64,000 nucleotides of DNA from NCBI RefSeq assembly GCF_027627455.1, contig NZ_CP115483.1:2542001-2606000 (forward strand). Reading direction: 5' to 3'. Source of the stretch: Sphingobacterium sp. SYP-B4668. Lineage in GTDB: Bacteria > Bacteroidota > Bacteroidia > Sphingobacteriales > Sphingobacteriaceae. Positions within the stretch are counted from its first letter, which is position 1, and every line of letters begins with the position of its first letter. Made by a program: the position numbers and the translations under genes. Shown here piece by piece: positions 27,159 to 33,685 of this stretch. The notes under the pieces are model-generated. The model saw only the letters and a list, made by a program, of their open reading frames with translations, was not told the DNA's origin and did no database searches.

Positions 27159-27927
27159 AGACTTGCTCCACTGAGCCTCGACTTTTGTTGCCTTCCTCTG
27201 GACTGGATTCTACCCCCTCTGGTAACTTGGAGCGCATGATGCGAATCTGCTCTGCAAGTTTGCGTTCATCCTGCACTACGTATTGCTTTAGCGGCATCTT
27301 GGGTAGGGCGTGGATATAGCTTCTGTCTACGGGTATTTGGCCGTCAAAAGGATAGGACACTTTCTTTAGAAGCCAGTAATGGGGATGAGCACTCTCGTTG
27401 TATAACATCACGATAAGGCCCGGAAGTCCGCCAAACTTATATGGGCCGGCCGGTACGGGGATAGAGGGGTCATAGTAGGCAACCAGCTTTGTACCCCGGT
27501 AGTCGGCTGTAGCTTTTTTACACAGTTTATCGCCAAATTTCTCATCTTCCTGATAGTCCGTGTTCCATTCGATTTCTTTAAACGTGTCATCTTCTACAAG
27601 ATAGTTCTTGCTCTCAAACGAACGAGTTTCTAACAGGCCTTTTTGTTTAGGGTCCTGTATAACGATTTTTCTAAAATTCTTGCCACCATCTAATACTACA
27701 GAAAGAACGGAAGTCTCCATTTCTTCATCCGCCCGGCCTGACGCAGTTTCTTTTTTTTTCTGGGCTATCGAGTCGCGGATGGCTATCTTAACGGAGCCAT
27801 CAAAATATACATCTTCCTTAAAGGTTGCTATATGGGAGGGGATGTATTCATAGGAAGCCATCAGACGCTGAGCTTTTGATGTAAGGCTTCCGCTGAGTGC
27901 GAAAAGCAGTAACATGATATTGCGCAT
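27133..27927 (-). CDS. GLPGLI-family secreted protein
   Basis: A 264-residue protein with a signal peptide to about residue 19 (TSKAQ). It carries the defining motif FGGLPGLIVMLYNE near residue 165. It is found in Bacteroidota, often next to TonB-dependent receptors. Here it overlaps the following receptor gene by 26 bases. Its function is unknown; the periplasm is the likely location. Two small secreted cysteine proteins are encoded upstream on the same strand, with a hairpin between. Confidence 0.9.
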   Translation of the reverse strand: MRNIMLLLFALSGSLTSKAQRLMASYEYIPSHIATFKEDVYFDGSVKIAIRDSIAQKKKETASGRADEEMETSVLSVVLDGGKNFRKIVIQDPKQKGLLETRSFESKNYLVEDDTFKEIEWNTDYQEDEKFGDKLCKKATADYRGTKLVAYYDPSIPVPAGPYKFGGLPGLIVMLYNESAHPHYWLLKKVSYPFDGQIPVDRSYIHALPKMPLKQYVVQDERKLAEQIRIMRSKLPEGVESSPEEGNKSRGSVEQVYEWENVAD

Positions 27928-28002
27928 AATTGTATTTTAAATATTCCATTGTCACTGCAAATGCCACCGGATAGTGGTGGAGCAGCTTTAAAAAAAATGT
28001 TA

Positions 28003-28043
28003 TTTAGGTCACAGTTGAATAATGATTGCTGTGACCTAAAAAA
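28003..28043 (-). terminator. terminator between the small secreted protein genes and the GLPGLI gene
   Basis: Arms TTTAGGTCACAG and CTGTGACCTAAA are perfectly complementary around a 14-base loop. On the minus strand it follows the 28056-28319 gene. A-rich and T-rich flanks are consistent with intrinsic termination, possibly partial, allowing read-through into the GLPGLI gene. Confidence 0.6.
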
Positions 28044-28055
28044 GACACACGCTTT

Positions 28056-28319
28056 CTAATTAAGATCGAATCCTTGCTCGCTATACATCTTTTTAATTGC
28101 TTTAAAGAAACTGTGACACGTACCATTGGTAGTGGTGCTATAGATATCGTGGCCAATAACAAAGCCATCTCTATAAATTTTCACTGTCATGGTGCAGGTC
28201 CAAGCTTTCGCAGTTGCTGCTTCCATTTTTTTTGTTGGGATGGTAGGTGTTTTTTCCGCGGCCATTCCAGACGCACAAAGGCCAAACGTGGCGATAAATG
28301 CAAATAATAGTTTTTTCAT
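28056..28319 (-). CDS. small secreted two-cysteine protein, copy 1
   Basis: An 87-residue protein with a signal peptide (MKKLLFAFIATFGLCASGMAAE) and a mature part of about 65 residues. It is a paralogue of the next gene. Both have a cysteine before an IY strand (CTMTVKIYRDG here), then C-x(2)-FFK and a tail of the form Y-x(2)-QG-[FY]-[DE]-L. The two cysteines could form a disulphide in the periplasm or outside. It lies 36 bases after its paralogue and upstream of the GLPGLI and TonB receptor genes. No family name is recognised. Confidence 0.75.
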   Translation of the reverse strand: MKKLLFAFIATFGLCASGMAAEKTPTIPTKKMEAATAKAWTCTMTVKIYRDGFVIGHDIYSTTTNGTCHSFFKAIKKMYSEQGFDLN

Positions 28320-28355
28320 CTTGTATAAGTTTTAATGCGAAATGAGTGATTTTGG

Positions 28356-28610
28356 TTAGTAAAGTTCATACCCCTGTGAGGCGTAGTACGATCTCATGGT
28401 TTTGAAGAATCGACCACAGGCTCCGCTACCTTGATAGGAAAGTGTCTTTTCTGACCTAACATAATTACCGTTAGAATCGTAAATATTTAATGTATATTCA
28501 CAGTAGATTCCGGCATTTTTAGTGCTTTTTGTCGGTGCAGTCTTTGAATCTGCAAATGCAACTGTGGACATTAAGCCAACGGTGCAAAGTGTTATTAAAA
28601 TCTTTTTCAT
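28356..28610 (-). CDS. small secreted two-cysteine protein, copy 2
   Basis: An 84-residue protein with a signal peptide (MKKILITLCTVGLMSTVAFAD). The mature part shares the layout of its downstream paralogue: CEYTLNIYDSNG, then ACGRFFKTMRSYYASQGYEL. It is the first gene of the minus-strand group that continues with the paralogue, GLPGLI protein, TonB receptor and LytS/LytTR pair. A -7 promoter element lies 49 bases upstream. It could be a secreted peptide or a partner of the receptor; this is inference. Confidence 0.75.
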   Translation of the reverse strand: MKKILITLCTVGLMSTVAFADSKTAPTKSTKNAGIYCEYTLNIYDSNGNYVRSEKTLSYQGSGACGRFFKTMRSYYASQGYELY

Positions 28611-28658
28611 GCTCTTGGTTTTTGTTTTAAAGTATTGTTAATTATAGTTTTATACTAC

Positions 28659-28666
28659 CAAATATA
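28659..28666 (-). promoter_or_regulatory. candidate -7 element for the small secreted protein genes
   Basis: The minus strand reads TATATTTG, a perfect TAnnTTTG match, 49 bases upstream of the 28610 start codon. No TTTG occurs at exactly 19 bases upstream. Nothing else recognisable was seen in the rest of the 28611-28919 gap. Confidence 0.4.
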
Positions 28667-28919
28667 CTAACGGGATAAGGTGTCGGATATACCCAAGCTA
28701 TATTCGACGGAAAGGATCTGATATCCGTTGATGTCCGTCAAAAATGTGTATAGGCAGGAGGGGGATAGGATACGGTAGGAGAGTTGCGATATGAGTAATG
28801 GTAGGCATTAACGTATCTACATGATTTTAGTCGTTCCGATACCTAAGGTTGAATCCATATTGGAATAGATTTTGTGTAACTAAGCCAATAAGGATACCTA
28901 TTTCTACAAACCTATACGC

Positions 28920-29573
28920 ATGGCAAGATCGGCAAGTATATATATTATGCCCATGGCAGGAATCAATCACGGGCCAGCTACCGTGGTTTCTGGCCGTACC
29001 CTATTTAAGGCAATGCTTCTTTATGTCTTTGTAGGCTATATATCGCTGAGTTCGGCTACCGGGCAAGAGGCGCAGCCATTCGATACCATAGTGACAGAGC
29101 TGATTTATCGAGATGCATACGGCATTAATGAGCTATATGTAAAAGTCACAAATCCTTGCAATGAGGAATTGTCGAGATTTGACGGTCCACTTACCCGTAT
29201 CGAAGCCCAGGTGAAAAGCAAAGAGGGAAGCACAGCTGTAGCCTATGAGCATCCGTATGCACAGATGTCACTCATCCATTTCGTAAAAGAAGAGATACAG
29301 ATTCAAGACGTTGGAGGGCGCAAAGCGGTGGTTATTCCATTCTACTACTGTGGCGGATACGAGAGCTATGACAGGAAAGTATCATATATACTCTTTTACG
29401 AGAATAAAAACTATATCTTTCACTTAGATTATTATTGTGGGGAGGGGGAGGATTGTAAACCCGTCCAAAGTTTGAAAGTCACACTGCAAGGTCTTCCGAA
29501 AGACATTCGGACCTATTTTGCCAGATACCTTGCTAAGAAGCATAAGTCAAAAGTTAGCTTCCATCAGGAGTAG
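28920..29573 (+). CDS. secreted protein of unknown function
   Basis: A 217-residue reading frame. A hydrophobic stretch (MLLYVFVGYISLSSATGQ, from about residue 32) looks like a signal peptide, so the true start may be a later ATG (28947, 28953 or 29013). The mature part has three cysteines in CGGYESYDRKVS and YYCGEGEDCKPVQ and a basic tail. No family is recognised. It stands at the left edge of a patch of small orphan genes and fragments. Confidence 0.6.
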   Translation: MARSASIYIMPMAGINHGPATVVSGRTLFKAMLLYVFVGYISLSSATGQEAQPFDTIVTELIYRDAYGINELYVKVTNPCNEELSRFDGPLTRIEAQVKSKEGSTAVAYEHPYAQMSLIHFVKEEIQIQDVGGRKAVVIPFYYCGGYESYDRKVSYILFYENKNYIFHLDYYCGEGEDCKPVQSLKVTLQGLPKDIRTYFARYLAKKHKSKVSFHQE

Positions 29574-29745
29574 GTCACAAATGTCAATCTTCAAACCCAT
29601 AACAGGCTAACTATCAGATTTTATATTTTGAATATTATGACCAATCGATTCTTTTGCTCTGTCTTTAGTTAAATCCATTAGAAATGCTAATTTTATATAA
29701 AGATTTGATTTGGAACGCTTTTTAAGGTAAGTATATTGATAAAAT

Positions 29746-30321
29746 ATGACCAATAAAGAATTTGAAACGAAATTAACAACGATATATAGGACGCTTTTCG
29801 ATGACGAACTTGCAGAAAACAGTGAAATGGATAACAATTGGCTGAATAGTATCAAGCCATTTGTTGATGCCATTCCCGATAAGGACTTCCCTTTTTTTCT
29901 TCTTGTAGAGGAGGTAGAGGATACAGTTGAATTTATTATCAATGTCCGTAAAGGCGATCTATTCCGGGCAAAAATAGATGAAATAGGTCATGTAGAAGAC
30001 TTTGTTCCCCAGATCAAAGTAAAAGATACCTGGGAATCTTACGAAGTTGATTTTTCTACTTTTTTACTTACGGAGTTTGTGGATTGGCTATGGGAGCACG
30101 CGCCTAATAAATTTGACATGCAAATTTGGGGCTATGGATTGTATGTCCCTATTAAAGAACATTGGCACCAGTTCTTCAATCCTTTTTCTTATCCTAATAA
30201 GATTTGGATAGGCAAAGAAATGAGGTCGGTTATCCTGCTTCAAAATGAGAACGGTTTGTTGAAATGCTTGGCCAGCGATAAGACGGCTTTAGATGCCTCA
30301 CAAAAAATACTAGAGAATTAG
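29746..30321 (+). CDS. cytoplasmic protein of unknown function, immunity-like
   Basis: A 191-residue acidic protein without signal or membrane segment. Tryptophan- and aromatic-rich blocks (FVDWLWEHAPN, QIWGYGLYVPIKEHWHQFF) and its size recall immunity proteins of polymorphic toxin systems, but no named family is recognised. It is followed by a coding remnant (30345-30464) and other small genes. No toxin gene is present in the window, so the role stays open. Confidence 0.65.
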   Translation: MTNKEFETKLTTIYRTLFDDELAENSEMDNNWLNSIKPFVDAIPDKDFPFFLLVEEVEDTVEFIINVRKGDLFRAKIDEIGHVEDFVPQIKVKDTWESYEVDFSTFLLTEFVDWLWEHAPNKFDMQIWGYGLYVPIKEHWHQFFNPFSYPNKIWIGKEMRSVILLQNENGLLKCLASDKTALDASQKILEN

Positions 30322-30344
30322 ATGTTCGTGATATTTGAAAGTAA

Positions 30345-30464
30345 AACAGTGTTTACACCTTAGCAGATAACTGGGATGAGGTGGTTTTAACGTTTGTTAT
30401 CAACCTCCCTCAGCATGACCATGATAAGTTAACCAGCGCTTTTAAAGCGCTAAAGCATATGTAG
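30345..30464 (+). pseudogene. 3' remnant of a small gene
   Basis: An open frame of 39 codons with protein-like composition (LADNWDEVVLTFVINLPQ near the middle, then ALKHM and stop). It has no start codon and a stop just upstream. The stop TAG is followed directly by the ATG of the next lipoprotein gene. It looks like the 3' end of a lost gene that once preceded the lipoprotein. Confidence 0.35.
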
Positions 30465-30911
30465 ATGAAAGCCATAATTTATTTAGTTGTCATAGTGGTT
30501 TTTTCGGCCTGTAGCAGCAATAAAAAGCATGATGACAAGCAAATGTCCTTTTGTTCATGTGAAAAAGAAGTGGAAAAAGACAGCGTTATATTTGCCACTA
30601 ATGTCAGAGTAAAGGAAGGATTGAAGGGGAGGAATTTACGCTTTAACTGTGCCGCTATAGAAACGGGAATTGCCTCGATTAGTGATGAAAATGGACGGAA
30701 CGAACGCGAAAAGTTCATTTATGACATCGGTTGTGTAGCGACAACAGATCAAAGCTTGGAGTTGTCGCAAGATTTTAAATATTTTGCAGAAGAAATGCAA
30801 TCTCAGAAAGATTTCTTGTATGTGATCCACGATAATCAAAAGCTCGTTTTTGAGTTTAGAATGGAAGGAACGAAGATTATATCAATCTCTAAACTGAATA
30901 TGGAACAATGA
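30465..30911 (+). CDS. small lipoprotein of unknown function
   Basis: A 148-residue lipoprotein with lipobox FSAC (cysteine 16) and a mature part of about 130 residues. Two further cysteines (FCSCEKEVEKD) sit near the N-terminus. No family is recognised. The ATG lies immediately after the stop codon of an upstream coding remnant. Confidence 0.65.
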   Translation: MKAIIYLVVIVVFSACSSNKKHDDKQMSFCSCEKEVEKDSVIFATNVRVKEGLKGRNLRFNCAAIETGIASISDENGRNEREKFIYDIGCVATTDQSLELSQDFKYFAEEMQSQKDFLYVIHDNQKLVFEFRMEGTKIISISKLNMEQ

Positions 30912-30990
30912 GCGTGCTCACAATGATAACGGACAAACCGAGACGATTGTAACCTGATGAAAAAATAATGTCTCTATAAAAATAAAGAAA

Positions 30991-31356
30991 ATGATAACAA
31001 AAAATGATATTCTAAATCTTGAAAACCAGCTTTATGAAGCTATGAAAAGTGGTAACCTAGAAATACTGGATAAACTGTTGCACAATGATTTACTTTTCAT
31101 CGTCCCGAGTGGTGAAACCATTACCAAAGAGATGGATTTGGAAACATATCGTAATGGAAATCTGAAAATAGTTGAGCTAATTCCTGATGTTGAACAGCTA
31201 AATGTTATGGATGACTTAGCAGTTATTACTTTGAAAATTGCTTTAAAGGGAAGTTACAGCGGTCAATCCTTTGATGCACAATATCGATACATTCGGTTCT
31301 GGAAAAATTTCTCCGATGGAATAAAGGTTGTGGGAGGAAGTGGTATTTCGATTTGA
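30991..31356 (+). CDS. NTF2-like (DUF4440) protein
   Basis: A 121-residue protein with the DUF4440/NTF2-like layout: an N-terminal helix (ILNLENQLYEAMKSGNLEILDKL), then LLHNDLLFIVPSGETITKEMD and paired beta strands ending YRYIRFWKNFSDGIKVVGG. The fold is a cone-shaped barrel used by both enzymes and binding proteins, so no reaction can be assigned. It is cytoplasmic, and 27 bases separate it from the next gene. Confidence 0.8.
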   Translation: MITKNDILNLENQLYEAMKSGNLEILDKLLHNDLLFIVPSGETITKEMDLETYRNGNLKIVELIPDVEQLNVMDDLAVITLKIALKGSYSGQSFDAQYRYIRFWKNFSDGIKVVGGSGISI

Positions 31357-31383
31357 CTGTCACAACGTAAAAAAATAGCGTAT

Positions 31384-31986
31384 ATGAAGATATTATTTTT
31401 TGCATTCCTGCTTTTTTTGGCAAAAGCCAATTTATACGCGCAAAAAAATGATAGTAAAGATAATTATACATTTCAAGTCCAGATAGAAGAAGGCGATTTG
31501 AACAATGATAAACACTATGACAAAGTCATAGTAGAAATGGATTTGAAGGACGAGACCAGACCTTTGCGATTACAAATATTTCTTTCACAACCAAATAAGA
31601 AACTTCAACTCGTGGTCTCTTCTACAAAACTGATCGAAGACCAATATCCCGTCAGCAAACTAGGAGAACATAATGGGAACCCAATACCAGATTTTTTTAT
31701 TGAAGAAGGTAAGCTAAAAATGCTTACGGATATTAATGATCGAAAAAGCAGTTATGAGTTTAGGCTTAAGCAAAATAATTTTGAATTGATCAAGATATCA
31801 CGAGTCTACTGGAACGGAAAAAATACAACTTTTGAAACAGAAATTGACTTAATAGCAAAAACAAAAATCGAGTTTGAGCAAGAATTAGGCTCCGATGAAA
31901 TTTTGAACAAACGAAAAAGAGAGATAAAGATTAACGCACTTCCGAAAATCCAAGATTTGAGTTTTTTCGATTTGGAGCAGTATTGA
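31384..31986 (+). CDS. secreted protein of unknown function
   Basis: A 200-residue protein with a signal peptide ending near residue 20 (KANLYAQ). An acidic segment near residues 37-47 (EEGDLNNDKHYDKV) resembles the D-x-[DN]-x-D repeats of VCBS/FG-GAP-type proteins and could bind calcium. The rest is strand-rich with a basic C-terminal part. No family is assigned. It closes the small-gene patch on the plus strand. Confidence 0.6.
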   Translation: MKILFFAFLLFLAKANLYAQKNDSKDNYTFQVQIEEGDLNNDKHYDKVIVEMDLKDETRPLRLQIFLSQPNKKLQLVVSSTKLIEDQYPVSKLGEHNGNPIPDFFIEEGKLKMLTDINDRKSSYEFRLKQNNFELIKISRVYWNGKNTTFETEIDLIAKTKIEFEQELGSDEILNKRKREIKINALPKIQDLSFFDLEQY

Positions 31987-32053
31987 TACCCGCTTTGCAA
32001 AGAGTACAACTCAGCGCCGTATCATTTCAGATATACAGTGGTGCGGACATGCT

Positions 32054-32179
32054 TTAATTCACTTCGGATAATTTCAAGATTTGGTTATTTACAATAATTT
32101 CAGGGTCTACTGCTCGTTTTTTAGTCTTCAAGTTTTTATGTTCCAATCCATTATCTCTGATTTTATCAATCCATTGCAT
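32054..32179 (-). CDS. 41-residue small open reading frame
   Basis: The ATG overlaps the stop of the upstream 89-codon open frame by one base (TAATG), as in translationally coupled genes. The peptide begins MQWIDKIRDNGLEHKNL and has normal protein composition. It may be a genuine short gene or, more likely, the frame-shifted tail of the decayed gene upstream. Confidence 0.3.
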   Translation of the reverse strand: MQWIDKIRDNGLEHKNLKTKKRAVDPEIIVNNQILKLSEVN

Positions 32180-32448
32180 TAAATTGAATTTTTTATTTTA
32201 TCTATAAGATAGAAGTCATCCTCGAAAAAGTCCTTTTCTTCAATTATCCCTTTTTTCAAACAATCTTTGATTATCGTCTTCATTATTAGTATTATCTCTA
32301 TATTTTCCTTGCCTTCGAAATACTCAGCTATCAGGAGGTTGTATTTTTCTTGAAACCATCTTCCGTAATCTTTGGATTTTAGGACAATTCTATTAAGAAT
32401 AGTGACCTGTCTTGCTGAGAATGAATCGAGTATAAATATGAGAACGTA
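32179..32448 (-). pseudogene. remnant of a minus-strand gene without a start codon
   Basis: An open frame of 89 codons with good coding character (VLKSKDYGRWFQEKYNLL; GIIEEKDFFEDDFYLIDK) lacks an ATG, GTG or TTG start at its 5' end and is preceded by a stop. It is best read as the C-terminal part of a gene whose 5' end is lost. No family is recognised. It fills most of the apparently gene-free stretch 31987-32565. Confidence 0.4.
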
Positions 32449-32565
32449 TTATCTCTTTGATAATGAATAGTATGTTAGTGCATGCCTTTCACTGTTTTAC
32501 ATAAAAGAAATATAGATATCTTTAATCTATGGCCAGATTACTAATTCTCTCTTTTGATAATAGAT

Positions 32566-32862
32566 ATGCAGAAAGGGGCATTTACCGACAACACACCCAG
32601 ATTTAATAATACACATACTGTAGTGGCATGTATAGACGACTTGTCGTCACTTTTTAGAGAAAAGTGTCTACTTGTGGTAGTTATTCAACATGATGGCACA
32701 GGTACTGGTGAGTTTGAATAATACGTAGCAGAATGGCAAAATCTGGATAAGTTTATCTTGGAGCCTAATGACATCCTTATCAATAAATATACGAATGATG
32801 TATTTTATCGATCCGCTCTTCAGTTTAAATTAGATGAAGTAGGAGTATGTAAGATATTTTGA
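32566..32862 (+). pseudogene. 98-residue gene interrupted by one nonsense codon
   Basis: From the ATG at 32566 the frame runs in register to a TGA at 32860-32862, with one in-frame TAA at 32719-32721 (codon 52). Both halves look coding (VVACIDDLSSLFREKCLL; LDKFILEPNDILINKYTND). An 85-base piece around the stop (32639-32723) is about 85% identical, without gaps, to 53821-53905. In that second copy the TAA position reads GAA, which points to a recent point inactivation or a sense codon changed here. No family is recognised. Confidence 0.5.
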
Positions 32863-32948
32863 ATCGCGTGAAAATCAAGATAAGAAAAGAAAATAGACGT
32901 ACATTTACCACAGTTTTAGTACAATTAAACACATTTGTGGACGAAAAT

Positions 32949-33512
32949 ATGGCAACATTATACATAAAAAATATGGTTTGTAACCGCTGCATCATCGTGG
33001 TACAGCACGAACTTGATAAGCTGGGTATCTTGGCCAAAAATGTGACGCTGGGGGAGGTGACACTCGAAGAAGATTTGACAGACAATCAGAAAAAAGAGCT
33101 GGATCAAGCGCTAGGACCTTTGGGATTCGAGTTTATTGATGACAAAAAAAGCAGGATCATCGAGCGGATTAAGAATGTAATCATCGACTTGGTGCATCAC
33201 CAGGATAAGGAGGTCAAGAATAATCTATCTGATATCTTAAGTACTGCGCTGCATCATGATTATAATTACCTCTCTAATCTATTCTCGGAAGTAGAAAGTA
33301 CGACGATTGAAAAATATTTCATTGCGCAAAAGATAGAAAAAGTTAAGGAGCTGCTGGTATACGACGAATTGTCGCTAAGTGAAATAGCCCTTCGACTGAA
33401 TTATTCTAGTGTGGCTTACCTCAGCAATCAATTCAAAAAAGTAACTGGGCTTACCCCCAGCCATTTTAAGCAGATTAAAGAATACAAGAGAAAATCGTTG
33501 AACGAGGTCTAG
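32949..33512 (+). CDS. HMA-AraC fusion regulator 1 (metal-responsive, predicted)
   Basis: The ATG at 32949 is preferred to the TTG at 32859, because the conserved domain starts at its second residue. The 187-residue protein has an HMA-like ferredoxin fold at about 1-65 with the metal motif MVCNRC (two cysteines). An AraC-type double helix-turn-helix follows at about 85-180 (LSLSEIALRLNYSSVAYLSN, then FKKVTGLTPSHFK). The HMA part would sense copper or a related ion directly, and the AraC part would activate the nearby copA and efflux units. A paralogue lies at 37645-38220. Proposed operators are at 33599, 36665, 38396 and 46888. The metal and the targets are inferences. Confidence 0.88.
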   Translation: MATLYIKNMVCNRCIIVVQHELDKLGILAKNVTLGEVTLEEDLTDNQKKELDQALGPLGFEFIDDKKSRIIERIKNVIIDLVHHQDKEVKNNLSDILSTALHHDYNYLSNLFSEVESTTIEKYFIAQKIEKVKELLVYDELSLSEIALRLNYSSVAYLSNQFKKVTGLTPSHFKQIKEYKRKSLNEV

Positions 33513-33518
33513 TCCTCC

Positions 33519-33549
33519 AGCGGTAACCCCAAGAAATAAACCGCTTTTT
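33519..33549 (+). terminator. terminator of HMA-AraC gene 1
   Basis: Arms AGCGGT and ACCGCT with a 15-base loop, followed by a short T-run, 7 bases after the stop codon. Confidence 0.5.
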
Positions 33550-33598
33550 CAAATATAGGGCTGTTCATCAGCGATAGTCCTTCTCTGTTTACAAGATG

Positions 33599-33631
33599 GA
33601 AATCTTACAATTCTTTCCTACAATAGTGTAA
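33599..33631 (+). promoter_or_regulatory. shared copper-island motif A, upstream of copA
   Basis: GAAATC, then TTACAATTCTTT at 33605-33616 and AATAGTGTAA at 33622-33631. It matches the bipartite motif found before three other units of the island. It ends 23 bases before the start of a -7-like element (CATCTTTG at 33654) and 55 bases before the copA start codon. The right half would overlap the -33 region, as expected for an AraC-type activator site. Confidence 0.6.
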
Positions 33632-33653
33632 TAAACGAGACGTCTTATTGTGC

Positions 33654-33661
33654 CATCTTTG
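33654..33661 (+). promoter_or_regulatory. candidate -7 element of copA
   Basis: CATCTTTG keeps the TTTG of the Bacteroidota -7 box but departs from TA at the first base. It is placed exactly 23 bases after the end of motif A, and the same spacing occurs at the three other motif copies. Confidence 0.45.
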
Positions 33662-33685
33662 TTTAGCAAATAAAGCATACGATAT

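Noticed and set aside
29607..29942. 111-codon minus-strand open frame overlapping the 29746 gene
   Set aside because: Most of it is the serine-rich antisense reading of the 29746-30321 gene. The last 40 codons look slightly protein-like but are too short to support a call.
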